DNA of 64,000 nt from Leishmania martiniquensis (Eukaryota; Euglenozoa; Kinetoplastea; Trypanosomatida; Trypanosomatidae), in NCBI RefSeq assembly GCF_017916325.1, contig NC_090171.1, positions 326,501 through 390,500 of the forward strand, in the 5' to 3' direction. The notes under the pieces were generated by a model that was not told the DNA's origin, did not search any database, and saw nothing but the letters and a program-made list of their open reading frames with translations. The position numbers were made by a program, and so were the translations under genes. Of this stretch, positions 22,378 through 32,500 are shown piece by piece. The first letter of the stretch is position 1; each line of letters starts with the position of its first letter.

Positions 22378-22869
22378 GCAAAGCCCCGCAGAGGGGCCCC
22401 TAATGCCTTCTCATCGCGCTCCTTCTCTGCCATGCGAGAGGAAAGTGCACAACCACCCAGCCCGGCTACAGGGCTCTGATTGCCCAGCGCGAAGCAGCAT
22501 TCGTCACGCGCTACAGCAATGCCGCGCACCTCGTCATCTGAGCCCGCCCTTCGCCTCCGGCACTCTACCCGCCGCGCGCCCCCAAGGGACCCTCTCCAGA
22601 GCCGATCGCGTGGCGTCGGTCGCCACGTGGCGCGCGTCCCCTTCAGGGCGTCGCAGGCGCTCCCCGTCAGCTGGCGGCGCGACAGCCGGGCGCGATGCTT
22701 TCGAGCCGCGCTGCGACGCAGCGCCGTCCGCGACCTGGCCGCCACCGTCGGTAGCCGCGAAGGCGCTCTGACCACCCTACGCCGTCTTCACCGGACCCGT
22801 CACCGCCAGACGCAGCGCGGCAATGAGCAAGGGCACGGGCTCCACGGTGTCCCTTCCACAGACGCACAG
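22378..22869 (-). repeat. Full copy of the 492-bp dispersed repeat, inverted
   Basis: This is the reverse complement of 12136-12627 and appears identical over the full length. Relative to it, copies at 9336 and 12136 are in the opposite orientation. It lies about 475 bp before the helicase start, in a gap between two genes. Flanks share nothing with the other copies. Confidence 0.9.
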
Positions 22870-22969
22870 AGACGCAGTGATGCTTGCAGGAAGCAGCTTA
22901 GCAGAAGCCGTGTGCGGCTCTTCTCTATTGGACATAGGGTTCGCCACGCGTTTTCAAACAGAAATATCT

Positions 22970-22999
22970 ATACACACACATATATATATATGTATATAT
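22970..22999. repeat. (CA)(TA)n microsatellite
   Basis: A CA run passes into TA runs about 100 bp beyond the 5' end of the inverted repeat copy. Confidence 0.88.
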
Positions 23000-23317
23000 T
23001 TACGTTGTTCTTTTTTTCTTCTTCGGAGTTCTGACATAGAGTGTGTTTTTTGTAGATGCTGACGCGCACAGGAAAAATACCGAGCTATAAACAGGAATTC
23101 ATGAAGATGTCCTCCCCCTCCCACTTCCCCGGAGTGTTCAACTCTTCTCCTGAGAGTGTCCAGGTGGACTCACGCGGCGCTTGATGCTGCCCATGGCGCC
23201 TGTGTCTAGACATCATTGATCCGCTCTCTCCGCCTTTCACGCAATCTTTTCAATCAAGCAACATCCGCGCCCCCTTTAACCAAAGTAATGGTGGGACGCA
23301 CGCCTGAGTGCTCGTAA

Positions 23318-23332
23318 CCTCTTTCCCCACAG
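23318..23332 (+). promoter_or_regulatory. Probable trans-splice acceptor for the DEAH helicase gene
   Basis: CCTCTTTCCCCACAG ends with AG at 23331-23332, eleven bases before the ATG at 23344. This supports that ATG over the upstream GTG-opened frame. Confidence 0.7.
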
Positions 23333-23343
23333 GCGTCACACAC

Positions 23344-26178
23344 ATGGACAACGAAGCTTTTCGCAGGGCGCAACAGGCATCTCGGGCCGCGTTCCTTCGA
23401 AAGGAGGCGGCTCAGCGGCAGAAGGCAGCGAATACCGTTGTCGAACAGAAACTGAGGGACATTGAGAAGGGCATCGTTCCAGCATCCGTGGTCGAGGCGG
23501 ACTTCTTGCTGCACCGCTCTGCTGAAGTAAACACAGCGAGCGAGCTGTTCAATGTCGCCCGCCGGCGACAGGCACTCGTTGACGAAGACGAAGCTTTGGA
23601 TCGATGGGGCGAGTTGGCAGATGAGCTTCAGCGCCCTTTGTATTCAGCGACATCCTGTACGGATGCGTTTCGGGGCGTGAAAGAGGCGAGCCATCAAGAT
23701 GCACATGTGGCGTGTGCGCCAGCCTCTGCGGCAGCGGAGGACGCGGCATCACAGTCCCTCTCCTCTGCAGGCTATGTGGCGATGAATGAGGCAGAAGTGG
23801 CGGCGCGAGTGGCGAAGCGCGATTATATGCCGGAGAAAACATTCGCCGAGCTCCAAGAAGAGCGCGCGGCAGCATTGCAGAGTCAGAGGGAGCGACTACA
23901 GCAGCAACGCAGAAGTTTGCCGATTCACCTGGTGAGGGAGCCGTTGCTGCAGCTCATTCGTGACAACCGCGTGGTTATCATCGTGGGCGAGACCGGATCT
24001 GGTAAGACGACGCAGCTGCTCCAGTATCTCTACGAGGAAGGCGTTCACCTGGGCCCGAAAACACGAGAGCGACTGGTCGCCACCCGCGCAGGGGCTGCTG
24101 CTGCTGCTCCTTTCAAGGCAAAAACCGAGCCTCCCGGCGATGACGGTGGCGTGACTGTGGAAGAGGAGGAGGAGCTGCGACTCATCTGCACGCAACCTCG
24201 CCGAATCGCTGCCATTAGTGTTGCAGAGCGTGTCTCCCAAGAAGTCGGGTGCCCATGCGGCAGCATTGTTGGATACAAAGTGCGCTTTGATGACAAGACA
24301 GGCCCCCTTACCCGCATACTCTACGTGACGGATGGCATGATGCTAAAGGAGTTCACGGATGACCCCGATCTGTCCTCAGTCGGGGCCATCATGGTCGATG
24401 AGGCCCATGAGCGGTCTCTCAGCACCGATATCCTGCTCGGCCTCCTGCGCGACGTGATTCGCCGCAACCCGAATCTGAAAGTTATTGTCGCCAGCGCCAC
24501 CATCAATGCCGCAAAGTTTAGCGCCTTCTTCGATAAGGCGCCGGTGTTCACAGTGAGCGGCCGCACCTACCCAGTGGACCTCTTCTACGCGGAGGAGCCA
24601 GTGGTCGACTACGTGACGGAGTCGGCCCAGACGGTGCTCGGCCTCCACCTATCCAAGCCGCTGCCTGGCGACATTTTGGTATTCTTGCCAGGCCAAGACG
24701 CCATTGAGACATGTGCCGAGACCCTTCAATCCTACGTGGACGAGGCCAAGGGTCAGCTACGGCCGCTTGTCATTCTCCCGATTTACTCGTCGATGCCGCC
24801 AAAGGAGCAGGCACGCATCTACGAGCACGCGCTGCCGGGCACGCGTAAGGTGGTCATCGCGACAAACATTGCAGAAACGTCCATCACCATTGACGGTGTC
24901 GTCTACGTGGTGGACTGCGGACTCTGCAAGCAGGATTACTATAACCCGCAAGCGATGGTGGAAGAGCTGCGGGTGGTGCCTACGTCTCAGGCAAGTGCAA
25001 CGCAGCGCGCCGGGCGAGCCGGGCGGACGCGGCCAGGTGAGTGCTATCGCCTCTTCACAGCCTACACGTTCCACAACGAGCTGCCGCCAGAGACGATACC
25101 GGAGATCTTGCGGTGCTCGATGAGTGCGATGGTGCTGCAGCTAAAGGCCCTCGGCATACACAACTTACTCCAGTTTGACTTCCTGGATGCGCCGTCGACC
25201 GCGTCGCTGGAGCGCGCCTTAGACCACCTTTTCCTCCTTGGCGCTATGAAGGCGGACGGCCGGCTGACGGTCACGGGGCGGCGCATGGCCGAGTTTCCGC
25301 TGGAGCCATCACTGAGCAAGTGCTTGATTCGGGCGTGCGCACTCGGTTGCGGGCGGCACATGGCCATGGCAGCCGCCATGATCACGCTTGACTCCATCTT
25401 CATTAATACCCGTGATGTCAAGGAGCGGCAGCATATCAAGAGCGCCAAGGAACACCTCTTCGGCTTCGGCAACGGCGATGTGACGGGCTACATCAGGCTC
25501 ATGGAGGAGTGGCTGCGGGCGGGACCACGCGCCGGCGAATTTTGCCGCTCCAACTGCATCAACGCACGATCGATGCTGCGCGCACGAGATGTACTGGACC
25601 AGATTTTGAGAACGTACGACCGAATCGGCCTCGATGTGGAGCGGGTGCCACTGAAGAGCAGTAGTGCCGATAAGGACCTCGACCTCGACCTCGACGACGC
25701 GCTCGATACGGCGCTGAACGCAGCGGTGCAACTGATCGACGTGGAGGCGATTACGAAGGCACTTCTGTCGGGGTTCTTCTTTAATGTGGCAAGACTAGAG
25801 GCGGACAAGTGCTCGTACACGATCGTTCGCCCCATGGAAACGGGCGTGCCAGCGGCGGCGAGGCGTCACGAGAGCACGACCGCGGCAGATGCCTCTATCG
25901 CAGAGATCCACCCTACCAGTTTTCTGTTTGGTGCTGGACGCAAGTCTACCGCGAACCGCATCACATCGAGCACCACCGGAGCGGAGGCGGGTGTCCCCCC
26001 TGTACTGCGAGAGAGGCCTGGTCTCGTTGTGTTTTTGCAGCTGCGCCGCACAACAAAGCGGTTCATGACGCACGTGACCGCCATCGCGTCTGCGGAGTGG
26101 GTGCTGCAGAGCGCCCCCGTGAACTACTTCCAGCCCGAAGAGCTCGAGACAGGCCTGCGCAAACGTCAGCGAGGGTGA
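23344..26178 (+). CDS. DEAH-box ATP-dependent RNA helicase (spliceosomal DHX/Prp type)
   Basis: A 944-residue helicase predicted to remodel RNA-protein complexes in the nucleus. Motif I GETGSGKT is at 215-222, motif Ia TQPRR at 283-287, motif II DEAH at 352-355 and motif III SAT at 384-386. Downstream come the FLPGQ segment, the TNIAETS segment and motif VI QRAGRAGR, then the winged-helix/HA2 region and a C-terminal OB-fold-like region (about 800-930). The N-terminal 190 residues are helical and charged. About 40 extra residues lie between motif I and Ia (about 233-278), Ala-rich then Glu-rich, where Prp22/Prp16-type proteins are short. Within the DEAH clade it resembles Prp2, Prp22 and DHX35 more than the DExH viral-type helicases, but I cannot assign an orthologue. 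An acidic Asp-Leu repeat lies in the C-terminal third (nt 25675-25700). Confidence 0.93.
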   Translation: MDNEAFRRAQQASRAAFLRKEAAQRQKAANTVVEQKLRDIEKGIVPASVVEADFLLHRSAEVNTASELFNVARRRQALVDEDEALDRWGELADELQRPLYSATSCTDAFRGVKEASHQDAHVACAPASAAAEDAASQSLSSAGYVAMNEAEVAARVAKRDYMPEKTFAELQEERAAALQSQRERLQQQRRSLPIHLVREPLLQLIRDNRVVIIVGETGSGKTTQLLQYLYEEGVHLGPKTRERLVATRAGAAAAAPFKAKTEPPGDDGGVTVEEEEELRLICTQPRRIAAISVAERVSQEVGCPCGSIVGYKVRFDDKTGPLTRILYVTDGMMLKEFTDDPDLSSVGAIMVDEAHERSLSTDILLGLLRDVIRRNPNLKVIVASATINAAKFSAFFDKAPVFTVSGRTYPVDLFYAEEPVVDYVTESAQTVLGLHLSKPLPGDILVFLPGQDAIETCAETLQSYVDEAKGQLRPLVILPIYSSMPPKEQARIYEHALPGTRKVVIATNIAETSITIDGVVYVVDCGLCKQDYYNPQAMVEELRVVPTSQASATQRAGRAGRTRPGECYRLFTAYTFHNELPPETIPEILRCSMSAMVLQLKALGIHNLLQFDFLDAPSTASLERALDHLFLLGAMKADGRLTVTGRRMAEFPLEPSLSKCLIRACALGCGRHMAMAAAMITLDSIFINTRDVKERQHIKSAKEHLFGFGNGDVTGYIRLMEEWLRAGPRAGEFCRSNCINARSMLRARDVLDQILRTYDRIGLDVERVPLKSSSADKDLDLDLDDALDTALNAAVQLIDVEAITKALLSGFFFNVARLEADKCSYTIVRPMETGVPAAARRHESTTAADASIAEIHPTSFLFGAGRKSTANRITSSTTGAEAGVPPVLRERPGLVVFLQLRRTTKRFMTHVTAIASAEWVLQSAPVNYFQPEELETGLRKRQRG

Positions 26179-26902
26179 CGCTCCGCTGCACGTCATCTCG
26201 CAACAAAAGTAAAAGAGCAAGGGGCAATGGAAGGGCGCAGAGAGTGCCGCGCAGTATGAAGACGGAGAGAGCTGAAGACAGCAACGCTGCCCTCACTGCA
26301 TGCATTGGAGACTGCGCGTCACGGAGAACGCCGCAGCTACCCTTTTTCCCGTACCTTCCAAGACCGCCGCAGTCGTTTTTTCGCCCCCCCTCCTCTTCCT
26401 CCCCTCGCCGGCTCCTCGTTCCCTGAATCGTCCTGTATACTATAATGAAAGAAAGAGGAACCAGCTAGAGAGCACAACAGCATGCGGCAGCAGCCATCAC
26501 CCCTTTCCCGAGCAACAAAGCGCGTCGAGGGGGCTGATGTTTCTTTTTGGGAATAAGCAGGCTCTCTTCGCGTTAGACTCAGAGCATGGGTCGCGAATCG
26601 GCGGTCCGATTTGTGTGCTCGCTCACGACTTGTCGGCTACCATCCTGCCTCTTTCTTTCTCTTTCTCTCTCACGACCCCTCCGCTTTTTTTCCGCTTCAC
26701 CTCCGCGACCATCTTTCAGTCGTCCAACGCCTTCCCGACCCCCATCGGTTTTCGGGCGGGTCGGTGCACGTGCGTCTCCGTCGTTCTGTTTTTTTCCCCC
26801 GCTAACCCCTCTTCTCCGCTCTCGCTCATATGTGATGACTTTCTCTTCCTCTTTTCCCTCAAGGCTACGCTCTTTGCATGTGCCGCGAGCTCTGGGTCGA
26901 GC
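26179..26902. other. Intergenic region, 0.7 kb
   Basis: A short spacer between the helicase and the NFU gene. Its 3' half is T/C-rich and leads to a candidate acceptor AG at 26862-26863. No gene seen. Confidence 0.6.
26843..26863 (+). promoter_or_regulatory. Candidate trans-splice acceptor for the NFU gene
   Basis: A 17-base T/C tract precedes AG at 26862-26863. The next ATG (26878) is out of frame with the NFU reading frame; the NFU ATG is at 26903. AGs at 26888-26889 and 26900-26901 would skip the upstream ATG. Confidence 0.45.
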
Positions 26903-27685
26903 ATGCTGCGGCGCACGTTAGGTCGGCGCATGATGCAGCTGCATGCGCAGCCCACCCCAAACCCCCTGTGCCGCTCTTTTTCCATCCCAGCAGACGGCTT
27001 CGAGAGCTTTGTGCCGGAAGGGCAGTCGTGCGAGGTGGCGCACCGTGGCCTTGCTTGGGTGCACCCGCTTTCCCAAGGACTGTTTGAGCAGTACCCGCAG
27101 GAGGTGATGAGCGTCTTCGTTGCGCCTCGACAGGTGTCCATCTCGCTCTACCCAAATGTGGATTGGTCGACAGTTGAGTGGAGCATCAGCAGCTTCCTCG
27201 GACACTACCTCGTCTTTCACAATGCGTGCATCTCTCCAGCGAAAGAGTACACCTTCATCGCGGACGACCTAGAGATGAAGGACGGTGACTCTGAGGTACT
27301 GCAATGCATCAAGGAACTGCTGCGAGAACAGGTGCGCCCGATGGTGCAGCGCGACGGCGGCGACGTGAAACTGCTGCATTTCAACGAGAAGACTGGGGTC
27401 GTGTCACTGGCGATGCTCGGTGCCTGCAGAACGTGTCCATCCTCACACTTGACCTTGAAGGATGGCATCGAGCGCGTCATGAAGCACTTTCTGCCGGAGG
27501 TAACGGAGGTGGTCGAGGCCAGGGATCACCAGTTCTATGCGGACTACGGGCTACTTTTCGATTCCGAGAAGGCGTTATACAAGGAGGCTGCACGGCTAGA
27601 TCGGGAGCGTCAAGCGCACATGCGTCACAAACTGACACCCACGATCCTCTCTTACGACTCTCTCAACGAGCCGGATGGCGATTGA
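26903..27685 (+). CDS. NFU1: NFU-type iron-sulfur cluster scaffold/transfer protein
   Basis: A 260-residue mitochondrial protein that carries and delivers 4Fe-4S clusters to client enzymes. The first 15 residues are Arg-rich without acidic residues, fitting a mitochondrial presequence. An N-terminal NFU domain begins with the typical TPNP motif (18-21) and runs to about residue 120. The C-terminal NifU-like domain (about 128-205) contains the cluster-ligating C175-x2-C178 motif followed by the diagnostic PSS-LTLK-GIE segment. About 55 residues after the domain are extra compared with human NFU1 and are charged. The frame stays open far upstream to 26300, but that part is low-complexity and the homology starts just after 26903. 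Trypanosomatids encode several NFU paralogues; the symbol marks the family, not a proven orthologue. Confidence 0.92.
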   Translation: MLRRTLGRRMMQLHAQPTPNPLCRSFSIPADGFESFVPEGQSCEVAHRGLAWVHPLSQGLFEQYPQEVMSVFVAPRQVSISLYPNVDWSTVEWSISSFLGHYLVFHNACISPAKEYTFIADDLEMKDGDSEVLQCIKELLREQVRPMVQRDGGDVKLLHFNEKTGVVSLAMLGACRTCPSSHLTLKDGIERVMKHFLPEVTEVVEARDHQFYADYGLLFDSEKALYKEAARLDRERQAHMRHKLTPTILSYDSLNEPDGD

Positions 27686-28811
27686 GTGCTGCAGAGGTGC
27701 GCGTGTGCACGCTCGTGCGTGGGTGTAGGTGCTTGTGCAGGAAGAGCGTCTTCACCTGGCGTGACTGAGGACTCGTCCCGCGCGTAAGCTTTTTTTTTCG
27801 TCGACCCGCTCTCTTTTTCTCACTCCTCTTTTTCGCTTGAGCGCCTCAGCGAAAAGGGGTGGAGCGCTGCTGTCTCGGCTCTTCCTGGTGTAAAGGTGAA
27901 AGGGGAGAGGAGGGGGAGGACGACGCATCTGCCACTGACTTTTCCACCTCGTGCTTCACGTTTTTTTGCGCACCATCGAATCGGACCGTCAAGTGAACCG
28001 TGAAGCCCAAAAGAGAACCGCAGAAGAGTCAAGAGCGCACCTTCCCAGCTCATAACGGTACAAATTTCTCTCGCTCTGTCTCTCTCTCTTGGTGCGTGCG
28101 ATTTTTGGAAGGGCGTTGTCGCACCATCAAGGTACACATAGAGAGGCGCACGCACGTTGAGGTCACGTCGACGGAGATGCAACCTTGCCTTGCAGTTTGT
28201 TGATGTCGCTCCTCACTTCTTCGTTTGGAATGGTGATGACTGCGCGTACCTCCCCCACTTCCCGCTGCCCCGCTGCCACCGCCGCTTCAGCGCGGGCATG
28301 ATCCTCGAGTCCGTAAGGCTCTTTTGAGCCCTCTTCACTCTATTGTCGCGTATGCGTATTACTGCGGCCCCATATAGCTCGCTATAACAGCTTCTCTCTC
28401 TCTTGCTCTCTCTGTGCGGTCCGGTGGAGTCTTCCTTCAAAGCAGCAACAACGAAGGCGTACGAGCAGCTTGAGGGGCGCTCAGGTTTCCGTTTCTTCAC
28501 GGTTCATGGGCCGTCTCTTTACCTGCACTCTTGACATTCCCTTCATCGCTCGCACACGTGTCGCCCATTGACCTCCGCCTTCTTTCTTTTTGTTTTCGGC
28601 GCCTTCCAAGCAGAGCTACGTGTGCAGTGTGGGTGCGTGCTTGCCACTCGCAGTTTCTCTAGGTTCACTAGGTAAGTGTAGGTCCTCGACCTTTCTCGCT
28701 GTCTCGCTCTTGGGTAGACTACCTGCATCCTCCGGGGCCGCTCCTCAATCCTATCGTCGTCGGCGACTCTTTACTCCATTCCAGCGATCCGAAGGAGCAG
28801 CTGCCCTTACC
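27686..28811. other. Intergenic region, 1.1 kb
   Basis: UTR-like sequence between NFU and eIF6 with T/C tracts. No coding or RNA gene seen. Confidence 0.6.
28766..28784 (+). promoter_or_regulatory. Probable trans-splice acceptor for eIF6
   Basis: A T/C-rich tract ends in CCAG with AG at 28783-28784, 27 nt before the ATG at 28812. No ATG intervenes. Confidence 0.6.
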
Positions 28812-29561
28812 ATGACGCTACGCACCCGATTCGAGAGCTCCGATGACATTGGTGTCTTCTCTCGCCTCACCAATGCGTACTGCCTCGTGGCTGCGGGCGC
28901 GTCGCAGAACTTCTACTCCGCATTTGAACAGGAGCTGGCCAACCACATCCCTGTCATCTATACCTCCATCGGCGATGCCCGCGTGATTGGCCGCCTCACT
29001 ATCGGTAACCGACACGGGCTCATCGTGCCCTCCATTGCGACAGACCAAGAGCTGCAGCACCTCCGCAACTCGCTACCTGACTCGGTGAAGGTGCAGCGCG
29101 TGGAAGAGCGGCTCTCCGCACTCGGCAATTGTGTGGTTTGTAACGACCACGTGGCGCTTATCCACACCGATCTGAGCCGTGAAACGGAGGAAGTCATCCG
29201 CGACACACTGCGGGTGCAGACGTTTCGGACCTCCATCGCCGAGAACGCACTAGTCGGCAGCTACGCCGTAGCTACAAATAAGGGATGCATGGTGCACCCC
29301 AAGACTCCGGCGCAGGACATGGACGAAATTTCCTCTCTGTTGCAGGTTCCCGTGGTGGCGGGTACCATCAACCGCGGCAATGCCGCCATTGGCTCTGGGC
29401 TTGTAGTAAACGATTGGGCAGCCTTTTGCGGTCTCAACACAACGGCAACAGAAATTACGGTCGTGGAGCGCATCTTTCAGTTGCGCCGCGAGGCCATGGG
29501 TAGTGACGAAGGCAACCTCCTTCAGAGTGTTCGCGAGACCCTGGTGGATGAACTGGCGTAA
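28812..29561 (+). CDS. EIF6: Eukaryotic translation initiation factor 6
   Basis: A 249-residue anti-association factor that binds the 60S subunit, is needed for its maturation in nucleolus and cytoplasm, and blocks premature joining with 40S. The protein aligns along its whole length with eIF6 of animals and yeast: the opening FESSDDIGVFSRLTN, the strongly conserved TDQELQHLRNSLPDSVK and QRVEERLSALGN segments, and the later LLQVP-VAGT-NRG motif are all present. Length is close to the usual 245. The frame is open upstream from a TTG at 28590, but homology begins exactly at 28812. The usual phosphorylated C-terminal Ser-rich tail is short here, ending in VRETLVDELA. Confidence 0.97.
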   Translation: MTLRTRFESSDDIGVFSRLTNAYCLVAAGASQNFYSAFEQELANHIPVIYTSIGDARVIGRLTIGNRHGLIVPSIATDQELQHLRNSLPDSVKVQRVEERLSALGNCVVCNDHVALIHTDLSRETEEVIRDTLRVQTFRTSIAENALVGSYAVATNKGCMVHPKTPAQDMDEISSLLQVPVVAGTINRGNAAIGSGLVVNDWAAFCGLNTTATEITVVERIFQLRREAMGSDEGNLLQSVRETLVDELA

Positions 29562-32500
29562 ACAAAAGAGAAAGGAACAATCGCGAGGGACGGTGAAGGT
29601 GCGCGAGGCGAAAACATCACGCGCCGCGAGTGCACGGGAAACCGCTGTGCATCCCACATACGATTCAGTGGAGGTGGTGGTTTTGACGAAGCGAAACCTG
29701 TAGCATCGTCTGCTGGCCATTCCGCTCCGATGCTGGCGCCGTCTCGCCTTCTTCCGCTCACACACGCATCCGTGTCTTTTGCAGGTTGTGCTTCGCTCCT
29801 TCTCGACGCACTCCTGTAGTGTAGGGACGTTTTTGTGCGTGTGTGCTTGTGCTTGTATCCCCTGCGCCGCGATGCTGTTTGTTCCAGTCTCGCACCCTCT
29901 CCATTGTGCTCGTGTGCCTGAGGAGGGCGTAGAGCCTTACTTCCCCTCTTCACGGCGCCCCACTCAAGCGGTCGCTCTCGCTCGCTTCCTTCAGGTTTCG
30001 ATCAGGAAGCACCCCGTCATCTTTGGGGACTACGGCTCGCCCGCGTGTGCTCTTCTGATGTGAGGTGCGATCCAAGAAGGCATCTGGGGCAGGGAGGGGC
30101 TGTGTGGTGCCCCCGCTGGTGGTCTTTGCGCCGGTTTCTTTTTTGTTTGATCCTTTGCCGCTGCGCCTCCCCAGACGCCGCGAGCTTTCCGGCTCGATGG
30201 ACGCCACCGCCGGCCGCTACCATGCTCACACTTCATCCGGAAACCCTTCCGAAAGGGACGCCTTCGCCGGCCGCGTTGGTGACGGCTCCCTCCCCCTTTT
30301 TTCTGCGGGTGGGGGAGGAGAGTGCGCACGTCGCGCCTGTGGGCGTAGCTGGTAACGCCTCGAACACCACCCTAACCCCACTTTGGGAGTGACGTTCGAG
30401 AAGAAGCATTCCTTTACTACGCCGGCGCGCGCACAAGCCGAGCCAGTTTGGTATTGTTTTTCTTTTCCCTTCTTTGATTTGTGTCTCCTCGCGAGTCCCA
30501 TTAAGTAAAAATAACGCCTCGCTAACTCACCTAACAGCTCACCCCTGCCCTACCCTCTCTGGAGGAAACGAAAGAGGAGCGATTCTGTGCGCATATGCGC
30601 GATCCATTTTTGTTCGTGAAGCGGTCGTCTCCGTGCCTCACGCGGGCACCTTTACTTTTTCACGCCCTGTGGCACGCACCCCGCGTGGTGCGTACGGGCT
30701 GTGGTGCACCCAACACCTCAGATCCCTCTCCCTTCTTCGTGTCGAAGACGTCAGGCCCTCTGCACAGGCACGTGCCCAAACATCGGCATCCGTCGAGGGC
30801 GGGGAAGGGCGGCGTGGTGCTCTGCACCCCCACCTCTCTTGCGCTCTGGTGTCCGTCGGTGCCCCTGTGGATGTGGCAATCATGACAGAGTACCGCACCG
30901 TATCTCCCGAAAACGCGGGGCGACCTTTCCGCATCGTGAGATTCTCGGCCAATGGGAAGGCGAGGAGGATATTCTCGATGTGGCGGGAGCGAGCTCTCGA
31001 GGAATGAAGGTACAAACCTCTCGGAATAGACAGGGTAACGAAGCGCTGGATTGTACAGACAAGCTAAGCTGTAGAGTTCGTGGTGACGCCGCTGGCGATG
31101 CGCAAGCGGAGGAGGGGGGTGCCTCTGGTTTCCGTGTCAAGACATACACACTCTGTGTAGTCTGATGCGTCTGTGGGCCCATCATCTGGCCTAGACATGC
31201 ACATTTGTCTTTAGTGGGCCACCGCTGTGGCACGCATGAACGATGCGGAAGTACGCGCGCGGTGGTGCCCTCGTCGCGTTCTTGGGCCTAACGGTCTTCC
31301 TACCCTTCCCCATTGCCTCGTGCGGCTCCGCACCTTACCTACGCCATTTTTTTTTTGCACTGCCCTCTTCGCCCTTTCTCTCCTCCTCTTCGTTTTCTCG
31401 CCGGTCGCACATGAAACGCTATCCTCCTGCGATGCAACCTCAGTTACAACGCGACCCCAAAACCCACTTCCAACACCAGAAGCTCCCGCCGCCTTCCCAT
31501 ACGTAGACGGCAGCCGGCGCGCTCAACCCAAGAATCTTCTCCCGGCTTTGTTGTAGGAATTCCCCGTATACGAATCAGTACCTCCTCTACATGATCCTCA
31601 ACAACAAGGACGGCGCTACGGTTGTCAAGGACATACGGCAATAGCCAGGGTAGCGATTCACGGGCTCTAAGCAGCGATCGCGCTACTATCTCAAGCCCCA
31701 TAGGGCTTTGAGGCAAGCGCCTTCAGATAGATCCCCCCTCTTCGCCTCTTTTTACACACCGCCCCGCTCTGACGGCGGTGCGTGTGCGCTGCTGCTGTTG
31801 CTGCCCTACTACACAAAAAGACGACTCGAGGGTTTTGTACGCGTTTCTTTCCTCCTTCTTCCTCGCCACCCGCTCGCCTGCGCCCGACGTTTTGTCATCT
31901 GTTTCGCCACCACATTGCTGATTCAATCTTTCCTCCTCCCCCCTTCGGCCTTCGCTTCTTCGTGTCGTTTCTCCTCTGTGTCATTCCTTTTGTGTGTGTG
32001 TGTGTGGCTGTTGGTACTTTCTCACCGTCGTTTCGTCGCTCTCTCCCCCTCTTCTCATTCCATCGGCCTTGCTCGCCGCTCCGCCAGGCGCTCGTACCCC
32101 CCCTTCGCCCTCCTCTCTCTCTCTTTCTCATTCCCTCTCTCTACCACAGCGCACGCGTCCGTCGGATCGACCATTCACTCGTCATCACCACATCCCCTCT
32201 CCTCTTCTGGATACCGTGACGGTACCGCCGCTACAGTTTATTATTATATATATATACATTACCTGAAGCACTCTCCGACTTGACTGGGCGTCTGTTCCTC
32301 CCCATCACTGAGGGAAAGATTTTTTTTCGCGGTCTGTTTGGCCAGTCTTCTCGTTAGTGATTTTCTGTCCCTCTGTGTGTGTGTTTTTGTGCGTACTGCG
32401 GCTGACGGCATCTCTTGACGGGCACCTCGCCGTCGCCTCTCTCTTCCCCCTCTCCCCATCATCTCCCCGCTCCTCTCATCGCTGTTGCTCTCTCTCCCCC

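Larger units (their letters stand above)
20167..23343. other. Intergenic/UTR region, 3.2 kb, with an inverted repeat copy
   Basis: This stretch lies between the MAP kinase kinase and the helicase. It holds T/C-rich tracts, CA repeats near 20309-20323, the inverted 492-bp repeat copy and a CA/TA microsatellite at 22970-22999. A 262-codon frame at 21691-22479 runs through homopolymer-like sequence into the repeat and is not supported. Confidence 0.6.

Noticed and set aside
21691..22479. A 262-codon plus-strand frame before and into the inverted repeat
   Set aside because: The translation is Phe/Ser/Leu-rich from T/C tracts and ends inside the dispersed repeat. No domain or gene-like codon use.
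30197..30392. Two short overlapping frames after a CCTCCCCAG acceptor
   Set aside because: Both are under 60 codons, overlap in different frames and match nothing I know. Possibly a spurious acceptor in the eIF6 3'UTR.
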